Assembly (NCBI RefSeq): GCF_918797505.1
Contig: NC_092795.1
Span: 29,685,131-29,749,130 of the forward strand
DNA from: Bemisia tabaci
Taxonomy: Eukaryota; Arthropoda; Insecta; Hemiptera; Aleyrodidae
Direction of reading: 5' to 3'
DNA length: 64,000 nucleotides
Positions 56,208 to 64,000 of this stretch are shown one piece after another. Position numbers and translations under genes: made by a program. The notes under the pieces are model-generated. The model ran no database searches. It was not told where the DNA came from and was given only the letters and a program-made list of their open reading frames with translations. Numbering within the stretch: position 1 is the stretch's first letter; every line of letters begins with the position of its first letter.

Positions 56208-57695
56208 CTTTATTTCAAATTTCATCGAGGATACCCCCCCCCCCCCCCCGGGACCCCTCTTTACTGTGAAAGCTCAGATGTTGATGATCCTGGCAATTTA
56301 TCGCCGATAAAATCGCAATGTATGGCGATTTTTCCGTTGAGAAATGCTACTTGGGATAATCTCCCCTTTGTTTATACACTCTTGGCGCTACTTTGAGGAA
56401 AAACAAGTAACTTTGGATTTTCATAAATTTTGGCAACGTCGGTCATAAGCGTGTCTCCCATGCGTACTTGGATCCGCTGACGTCAGGTTGAATGCGTTTT
56501 CGGCCCACCCGCGCCAGCGTTAAAATTAGGCATCAGACGTTGCAGTCAATCCGATTACCTCGTTAACTTTTAAAACCAAGGTTCCATGCTAAAGTTAGCT
56601 GAGCTCGCTGAAATCAATTGAATTCAATACTCGAAGTACAAAATGAGACCTGGTCATGCTTATAGGGAAAAAAGGGAGGTGTTTGCGTCTTGAGGACTGA
56701 TTATCTCGTGACGTAGGTTGGTACAGGTACTCAGGCAAAATCCGGAATTCGATGTATGTGAAATGGACCATAATGTTCGAATTTTTTGCTTTAATCCACT
56801 CATGATATAATTTCCAATACTTTACATAGAATGACTTGTTTTCACAAACTACACCATTTCCTAGAAAATCGATGATAAAAATCGTCCGTACCGACCTACG
56901 TCATCAAAAAAGTCCGAGATGCCCGAAATGCAAACACCTCCTTTTTTTCTCTATGGGTCATGCAAACCTTGAACCTGTTGGCGTGGGTTAAAGTGCAGAC
57001 ATGTGATTTTTACGTCATGCCATTCACGAAGAAAACTTAGGGATGAACCACTAAACAGGATGTAAGATTTAAAACTATAATAACTTCATTTATTACAAAA
57101 TAAACGTTTAGAAAAGGTTGTGCCGGAAAAAAAAACTGCACTCTACAGAATAACCATTTCTACAGGGGGCAACTGGACAACATTTTAAAGTATAGAACTA
57201 CTTACCATCTCCGGCTCGCTTTAGGAACAACATACGTTCAATTGCAATCTCTATGCAAATAGGTGCTTTTATGGATGAGCGAGAGTAGATCTTTATTACA
57301 AATCGAAGTCTCAATGTCATAGATTTTGTTTCTAAAATAATTAAAAAAATACAGCACCCGTAAAATATGGTCAAACTGAGCAAAGTTTTTGCAAATGGCA
57401 TCACCATTGAAATGTTTTTAAAATTTCGCGACTTCCACGTCTATTATAAATTAAGTGGAAGCAAGTTAGAAATGAAACCTACTGAAACAAATGAAATTTA
57501 GGTATTCATTTACGGAACATTTTTTGGTGTGTAAATCGTAACTTTTTATATTCTTCGGTTATTCTATTAGGAGCAAGAAGAGATGCACAATGAACAGTCT
57601 TAGCAGCATTGCTATGCTGGTAGTTCTTTAGTGCAGCATGTCCAACTGTTTTAATTCCCATTAAAGTCAGATCTTGCTACGCGTAGGTTTACTAA
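56208..57695. other. No confirmed gene
   Basis: A run of about 17 C at 56235-56251. A possible inverted relation between 56640-56720 and 56880-56960 (GAAAAAAGGGAGGTGTTTGC against GCAAACACCTCCTTTTTTTC) suggests another MITE of about 320 bp. No coding support. Confidence 0.45.
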
Positions 57696-58312
57696 TGGGC
57701 CTGTTGCAAACTTTTGCTAGAGCAAAAATAAGAGTTGTTTCTTATAGATAATGCCTCAAAAATCACGATGAGCGCATCGGCAAAGTCTGAAATGCACTCA
57801 TAACTTCACAATCTGCGTAAGAAATTTGCGTTTTTTTAAGCTTCCCGCTTCAAAAACGATACTACGGCATAGGTGAACATTTTGTTAGAGGAGTCGCTCC
57901 ATCGTCGGCGATATTCATCATGGCCGACGCTTGCACGCAGTTCCGCGCGTAATTCAAGGAGAGTTCAAGGTCAATCAATTCGGGCGTGGAAAATATGAAC
58001 GTTAACACACCGATTGTTATCTGGTCTAATCCAGTTCAGGTGTTATCTCGTCCCATCAAACGTGTTTTGGCGGATTGGCGTCGGCTATGATGATTATTGC
58101 CGACGATGGAACGACTCCTCTTACAAAATGTTCACCTGTGCCGTAGTATCGTTTTTGAAGCGGGAAGCTCAAAAAACCGCAAATTTCTTACGCAGATTGT
58201 GAAGTTATGAGTGCATTTCAGAGTTTGCCGATGCGCTCATCGTGATTTTTGAGGCATTATCTATAAGAAACAACTCTTAGTTTTGCTCTAGCAAAAGTTT
58301 GCAACAGGCCCA
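57696..58312. mobile_element. Foldback MITE with TGGGCCTGTTGCAAAC ends
   Basis: Two 234-bp arms (57696-57929 and 58079-58312) are inverted and highly similar, enclosing about 150 bp. They start TGGGCCTGTTGCAAACTTTT. One arm recurs alone at 23860-24076. Confidence 0.85.
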
Positions 58313-59081
58313 TTAGGGCGGCGTTTTTGCAAAATAACATACAATCTCTTTTTAAAATTTTCAGTAAATATTTTTAAAAAGACAAAAATGATTTGTTTTT
58401 GTAGCTTCATTGCCGACCTTCATTTTGAATCGAGGTTGTGGATTTAACTGGCCGTGTTTCTTAATGATGAAGACGCACAATTGCCGATAGAAGTGCCGAA
58501 AATAACAGAAGAATTATATACCAAAAACAAGTATACTTTTTATTTTACCAAAAAGAACAAGGAATAATTTTACATAAAAATCTCCAAGAAGTTTAACATC
58601 AAAACATAACCTCAGACAGGTAATCTGCCTCTGATAAAATACTTAAGATTGAAAAAAGAAAACAGAATAGGAAGAAAACATCAGTATAAAATACATCTCA
58701 GACACCAACAAGTTCATTTCAGATGATATCTACAAATTTAACACCATGTACTAGTAAATATTACCTTCACTATAGGTATATATTGGACCAAAAACCCGCA
58801 TATATCCGAACTAATCGGAGATAGAATCAACTACAGTTACCACGAAAGCTGGTAATTTTACCGATTTTACCCCAGCTTCTCTCCCCTCTTTTCTTTTATT
58901 AATATTACTCTTTCACGTGTTGTTTGAAATAATTGCAGTTTTCTTTTTTTCTTTTTTTCTTTTTAAAAAAAGAAGAACAAAGTTAGGAAGCATATTGCAT
59001 CGTATATCTTGACTTCGGAGACATTAAGAGCGATGTCACGGAACGTCAAACTCGGCACTGAAAGTTACTCATGAGATCCCA
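58313..59081. other. No gene recognised
   Basis: AT-rich, with CTTTTTTTCTTTTTTTCTTT simple sequence near 58945. No coding or structural RNA evidence. Confidence 0.4.
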
Positions 59082-59778
59082 TTGGGACGTATTTCTGCAC
59101 AACGGAACCAGAGACAGGTGGGAAAGAAGGGGTGTGCTCGTCAGATAAGGGTCGTAAGAATGAACGGGAATCATAAAGCGCTAGTGACGTCAGCGGTGAT
59201 GACGGAGACGACGATCGGATTCATCCGAGTCTTTAACTCATGAGCCCTGTTTACAAGGCTCTCGTCACATGCCCATGGCTCATGAGTGCCGCATTCAGTC
59301 AGCACTTAGTTCCGTTCGACAGAATGTAAAATCCCGCTTTTTCATTTCTTCAAAGGGAATCATGCCCACTTTAACATTGTTTCTTCTGCAGCTTTCCAGA
59401 GCACACCCGATCTTTCCCACTCGTCTATAGCAGAGTCCCTTTATAATAAGAGTACAGACAATACGAATCCATTTCTGATTGGTTCCCGTATTTTAGGTCT
59501 CCACAGTGTCATAAACGGGAATAAAGATTACATTTTCACTGCTTGCAAAAATTATAAACTGAAACGGACCGGGGAATCAGGGGAACGGCAAGGAACAAAC
59601 GGAATTAGAGAAGGAACGGAGAGAGGAATTCGAGAGTTAGTTATGATCAAAGATTTCGAAGAACGTACAATTTGTGTAATCTTTATTTTCGTTTGTGACA
59701 ACTATGAGCCGTATTGTCTTAAGTCTCTGTATAAAGGGACTTTGGTCTATAGTTCCGTTTGGCAGAAATACGTCCATT
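59082..59778. mobile_element. Element with TTGGGACGTATTTCTGC ends
   Basis: TTGGGACGTATTTCTGC and the complement of TGGACGTATTTCTGCC, each followed by AACGGAAC, delimit 697 bp. These ends are shared with 44831-44967. The interior is non-coding. Confidence 0.6.
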
Positions 59779-60235
59779 TGACGTGGTATTTTACTGTGTA
59801 CTCTAGGAGTGACCATTCGATCTGAGTGGACAAAATGATTGTTCTGAATTTTACTCCGATGGAACGGATTTTCTTGACAGGAACCACACTTTCATCGGTT
59901 CGGATCGTCCTTTCATCATTACTGGACCACGGAAGTCTAATTGGAACTGTGGATCATTATTTCCTTCTTGTATGAGAATCCTAAAAAATCACAAAAAACC
60001 ATAAAAGAAAACAATGAGATCGTAGAATTTATAAATACACACTCTTTATTTTTAACACGTCTCTACCATTCCCCTCTTTTTAGCCATTTTCCCCCAGATT
60101 TCATCAATGTGTTCAATCAAACTCTAAAGCTCAAATGCACCGGCAATTTATTATAAAAAGAGGATACGAAATGATAGCAATTTTTGTTCGCAACAAACAT
60201 ACTTTTTTCACTCTGACTGCACGCAAATGAGATGG

Positions 60236-61127
60236 CAGGGTGTCTATGTCTACTAGTCCGGAAAGTTCGGAATCGGTAGTGATTTTTTAAGGGCAGTACG
60301 GAAGCACTGAACAAGCGCGGAAACTCCGCAAAAAGGTCCCAAATTTTTTCCTTTATACCACGCGTGTTTTTTGGTTTACGGACGGAAGGTCTACACGAAA
60401 AAGGGCTACAAAAAAGGGCTACCTTTTTTGGTCTACAATCAAAATGTCTACATGAAAATGCCTATTAATATAGTGTCTATAGTAAAATATGTCTGCGATA
60501 TTAAAATGTCTTTGGTTTGAATGCCTACTCCAAAAATGTCAAAGTACGTATTTATGTCGTCTGATAAGAATCTCATTTGAAAGTGTATCCCCAAAGACGG
60601 GACGAGGCTGTGGATGCTGCAGAAGCTGATGCGGTGGCCAACATAAATATTTTGACATTTTTTAAGTGTACAAACAAATCGTAGACATTTTAATAGCGTA
60701 GACATATTTGACTGTAGACATAATTTCAGTTCGCATTTTAATGTAGACGTTTTGACTGTAGACTATAAAGGCAGCCCTTTTTTTGTAGCCCTTTTTTCTG
60801 TAGACGTACTGTCTGCATACCTGTTTTTTAATAAAGCCCGGAAAGTATGCAGTCCCCTGCGCGTTGATTCCTAGATTAAGAGTAGTTTTTGCCTGTAAGA
60901 TTGCGATTGTGCAGTCAGTTAATCTTCAAGCCCCCAATACAATTTTACGTTTACGGCATTTTTGTCCCTATTTGAGCGAGAATTTCAAATGTTCAACATT
61001 TTTCGAAATTTGTCGAATAGAAGTACTAAAAAAATACTGAATTGTTCTGTGTAGTACGTACCAAATGTATTGGGAAAGTACTGAGGGATAACTGATTTTT
61101 GGCCAGCCTGTTTCAGTAGACACTCTG
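60236..61127. mobile_element. CAGGGTGTCTA-ended element, copy 3, carrying a nested insertion
   Basis: Left CAGGGTGTCTATGTCTACTA and right CAGTAGACACTCTG match copies at 49641 and 23836. The interior is interrupted by the inverted-repeat unit at about 60380-60806. Confidence 0.65.
60380..60806. mobile_element. Nested unit rich in GTCTAC/GTAGAC words
   Basis: GTCTACACGAAAAAGGGCTA and the complement of GTCTACAGAAAAAAGGGCTA form the ends. AATGTCTAC-like words recur through the left half and their complements through the right, an unusual mirror-like organisation. No protein frame recognised. Confidence 0.6.
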
Positions 61128-61223
61128 GATGGCTTTAAGGCTAAACTCAGTCAATTTTTGGCTGATATTAATAATAGTACCGCGATGCCTTGTGCTGCTT
61201 GATCTACGAGGTTTCTTTTCATT

Positions 61224-61630
61224 TGTCGCAGGCAATTAGCAATCGCCGGCAACTTACAAGCTGGTGGTGGATAAATATAGGAAATCATAAAATTGAAAAA
61301 TAAAAGAACGAGATTAGAGTGCTGATTATGTTGCCTGTAATGTGAATAGACACTTTTCCATCCTTAAAAACATGGCAGGAATATGCACACTTAGAGGAGC
61401 GTGTAATGAACTCTGTGACATTAGTTGGGTTGAGATCGGACAGGCAACTAAACTAACTTCGTGACAAAACGTAGAGTATCACAAAAAATGAAGGCGCTTC
61501 AAGCCGAGCTCATACTTTTGAAGACCATAATCCTCAAAAATTGCATTATACCGATGCGCATCATTGCGATTTATTGAAACAACGTGTGAACCGCTTGAAA
61601 ATTGCCGGCGATTGCTAATTGCCTGCGACA
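61224..61630. mobile_element. Ginger-like MITE, copy 2
   Basis: A 407-bp element with ends TGTCGCAGGCAATTAGCAAT and ATTGCTAATTGCCTGCGACA, flanked by CATT and CATA (3 of 4). The interior is related to 35217-35617 in opposite orientation. Confidence 0.82.
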
Positions 61631-62821
61631 CATATATTGCACAATCATAGTCACGTGAGAATTCATTCAGAAATCACCCAAACATCCACGTTTCATTGTC
61701 ACATGTCCGTATCGAGTTTTTTAACCTTAAGTGGATTAAGCTTCCGTAGGTGCAGTGAATGAAGGGTGCTTTCTATGGTTTCCCATGCTCGCTTTCCAGC
61801 GAGCGGGAGACACCCTTTCTCTTTAGAACAGTCGCACAGGAAATATCAACCGCGGCCGGGAAAAAGAATCGTCCATTCCGAGATCGGTGGCTATTTTGAA
61901 TTTCAGTGATGAAAATTTGTTTGTTCCTCGGTTTTAGCGTAGATGCCCTCAACAGTAAAGATCGGACATTTTTTTTACTAGTGTGACATAACCTTGACGC
62001 GTTTTATGGCGAAGTGTTCATCCGCAAATGGAATGTAATCTCATTTCAACGATCCGTTCGAATACATTTTTGTGATCAATGTGCAATTGATAGGAGGGTG
62101 ACGACTTGTGCGTAGAGACCCGTTTACAGAATTCTGCTGAAAATTGATTTTAAAAAAATTCTAAAATATAATTAAATGCTTTGAATTGGACAAAATTCTA
62201 GTTGCCGTAATCGGTTTCCACGAAGTTTTCCTCAATCTCAATATTTTCGAACAGCTGATATCGTATAGTCTCTTCTGCTTGTAAAAGCACAAAATGACGG
62301 GGAATACTCAGTGACTTTTTTCGAATCGTTTGCTCGATTGTGTGATTTTGTAAAGCTGGGCTTCTTTGATCCGTTTATTTTCTTCTTACTACACGTAAAT
62401 CCAGATTGCTCTTGATTTCAATATACTCCTAAAAGTAAATTGATTTCTAATAAAATGGATCTCGAGGCTTTAAGCCTGTAAGCCTTTAAGAATAAATTTC
62501 AAGTGGCATATATTGATGAGGACCTGAGAATCTATAGTCGAAAAACATTGATGCTTCCAATCGGTCGTCTGCTCGAACCAGTAAATAAAGATTTCAAGAC
62601 TGACCCAAAGTCCTAGAGGTCAAGAAAGGGTGAGTAACCTCCCCTCACGCGATCAACAGGCATTGACACGTGTGTTTATCAACTAATTTTCAACGTCAAC
62701 TAATTTCTGTAATCACTCAAACGGTCGAGCGTCAATTAGTGCCTCAATCGGGAAACTAAACGCGAACAGTCTTTCAACTAGTCGAGTTTTCGTAAGCGGG
62801 CAACCGGGGGTTGATCCGACG
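61631..62821. other. Upstream region of the SOCS-box gene
   Basis: No gene or complete repeat seen. No clear TATA box within 100 bp of the ATG. Composition shifts from AT-rich to GC-rich at about 62750-62820. A leader containing ACAGTC and CAATCGG initiator-like words is possible. Confidence 0.4.
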
Positions 62822-63865
62822 ATGGGCGACTCGACAATGGAGCTGTTCATCAACTGCTTCTTCGACCAGGTGTTCACGGAGCTGGACCGCGGGAGCCTCA
62901 TCCCGCGCTACAAGCGGAAGCAACTGGTCGACTACTTCAGCACGATCATCTACGGCTGCTGCCGCGGCGACTCGGATTCGGACTCCTCGTTCGACGCCCA
63001 GGCCGGCTGCAAGAAGGCCGTCACCTGCGCCCTCGACTACCACGAGGCCATGCGCGCCAAGAACCGGAACCTCTGCCTCCTGGGCAAGTACCACGCCGTC
63101 GTCTACGTCGCCCTCAAGATCTCCTTCGACTGGAAGCTCCGCGACGCGCCCACCCTCACCCGGCTCCTCGAGAACGTCTTCACGTGCGAGGCCACCTTCG
63201 AGCGCCTCTTCGAGGGCGCCATCTTCGGCCCCAAGATCACCCACCTCATCTCCGGCTGGAAGAGCGACTTCGCCAACCGCGCCGAGAACATCGACGCCGT
63301 CGCCTTCTTCCTCGACCACGCCGCCGCCGAGCAACTCGAGTTCCCTTCTTTGGGCACCCGGAGGCGACTAATCGACATCCCGATGACGTCGTACAACCAG
63401 ATGACCCCGGCGAAGATCGCGGCGCAGGCGGCGAAACTCGACGTCCTCACCCTTCTCGTACGCTACGGCGCCGTTCTAACTGACGAGCGGCATCCGGTCA
63501 AGTTCTGTGCGTTCCAACCGGTTTTGTACAAGTTGAACGCGTGCTGTGAGGAGGAGAAAGAGCTCCCCGCGGACTTCCTGGCTTGTTTGGAGCTCCTTCT
63601 GCGCGCGGTCGAGAGGATCCCGAATCTGTTCCCGGAGGATTCCGAGGCGGAGAGTAGTGACGATTTTGTGTCGGTCCACCCCGAGTTGATCGAGCGGGGG
63701 ATCGTCCCGCTGAGCAAGGTCGGCTTGGAGCCGGTCGATCTCAAGCACTTGAGTCGCTGCGCGGTGCGACGCGCGCTCAACGATAGCTGGCAGCTCCCGC
63801 ACGGCATCCAGAGACTGGATGTGCCGGGCCCTGTCAAGCAATATCTCGACTTGGAAGTCGACTGA
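62822..63865 (+). CDS. SOCS-box protein with ankyrin-like segment
   Basis: A complete 347-codon single-exon frame from an ATG in GACG context to TGA. Residues about 305-347 form a SOCS box: a BC-box-like LKHLSRCAVRRAL, which would bind elongin C, then a cullin-box-like segment with LDVPGPVKQYLDL. Residues about 194-220 (MTPAKIAAQAAKLDVLTLLV) resemble an ankyrin helix pair. The first 190 residues are largely helical with many cysteines and an acidic DSDSDSS stretch near 51-56. Such proteins usually recruit substrates to a cullin-5 ubiquitin ligase in the cytoplasm. The 5' half is strongly biased to C- or G-ending codons while the 3' half is less so, unlike the AT-rich surroundings. The lack of introns could reflect a retrogene origin. 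The SOCS-box call is fairly firm; substrate and exact orthologue are unknown. Confidence 0.85.
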   Translation: MGDSTMELFINCFFDQVFTELDRGSLIPRYKRKQLVDYFSTIIYGCCRGDSDSDSSFDAQAGCKKAVTCALDYHEAMRAKNRNLCLLGKYHAVVYVALKISFDWKLRDAPTLTRLLENVFTCEATFERLFEGAIFGPKITHLISGWKSDFANRAENIDAVAFFLDHAAAEQLEFPSLGTRRRLIDIPMTSYNQMTPAKIAAQAAKLDVLTLLVRYGAVLTDERHPVKFCAFQPVLYKLNACCEEEKELPADFLACLELLLRAVERIPNLFPEDSEAESSDDFVSVHPELIERGIVPLSKVGLEPVDLKHLSRCAVRRALNDSWQLPHGIQRLDVPGPVKQYLDLEVD

Positions 63866-64000
63866 ATTGGGATTTAAAGCTGATGGTGTGATTGGCGGTC
63901 AGCGGACTGATTGTTGAAATTGGTAGACAAAGCTATGGACAAAGAAGATAAAAAGGATATGGAGGGATCCTATCGGTGGAAACGGGTGGCTGCAATAGGC
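63866..64000. other. Probable 3' UTR or flank
   Basis: Sequence after the stop returns to AT-rich composition. No AATAAA signal is seen before the window ends. Confidence 0.4.

Noticed and set aside
62774..63371. 186-codon frames on both strands over the SOCS-box gene
   Set aside because: They are by-products of the GC-rich, C-ending codons of the real frame. Their composition is low complexity (Ser/Thr/Pro/Arg or Glu/Val/Gly) and no domain is visible.

Overview
This window looks like nuclear DNA from an arthropod, most probably a sap-feeding hemipteran insect. It is AT-rich and gene-poor, with no bacterial-style operons or long adjacent reading frames. One compact GC-rich gene sits at the right end, and most recognisable structure is transposable-element debris. 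The tRNA-Tyr-primed BEL/Pao element, the short hAT, CACTG-ended and Ginger-like elements and the Helitron remnant fit this. The whitefly-like species guess rests on remembered impressions of repeat families and was not tested.

Protein-coding content. The only complete gene is at 62822-63865 (+). It is a single open frame of 347 residues with a C-terminal SOCS box and an ankyrin-like helix pair, so it is probably a substrate receptor of a cullin-5 ubiquitin ligase. A probable first exon of a secreted-protein gene lies on the minus strand at 43045-43114, with a TATA box upstream and a splice donor. That exon is duplicated in tandem at 42905-42974. Other coding remnants belong to transposons: a BEL/Pao gag-protease frame (28802-30694, minus), an integrase C-terminal fragment with zinc-finger-like cysteines (5473-6246, plus) and a frameshifted Helitron fragment (51359-51812, minus).

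Layout. 1-5000: hAT elements and nested palindromic CACTG-type elements. 5257-6455: a TIR element carrying the integrase relic. 7870-14965: inverted and direct repeat copies plus a 3.4 kb hAT-like element with an exact 8-bp target duplication. 15-27 kb: scattered short inverted-repeat elements. 27184-32010: a recent BEL/Pao element with near-identical 1077-bp LTRs and an exact 5-bp target duplication, but no reverse transcriptase, RNase H or integrase region. 32-36 kb: more MITEs. 37148-42569: a 5.4 kb foldback element with 1658-bp arms built partly from ~150-bp tandem repeats and flanked by a 9-bp target duplication. 42.9-43.2 kb: duplicated signal-peptide exon and promoter. 43.4-62 kb: MITEs, tRNA-like repeats, AT-rich tracts, a Helitron remnant and homopolymers. 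62.8-63.9 kb: the SOCS-box gene.

The genes here do not form a pathway. The window mainly records successive insertions whose order can be read from nesting and target duplications. All calls were made by eye without alignment or database search, and arm boundaries are approximate by a few bases unless a target duplication fixes them.
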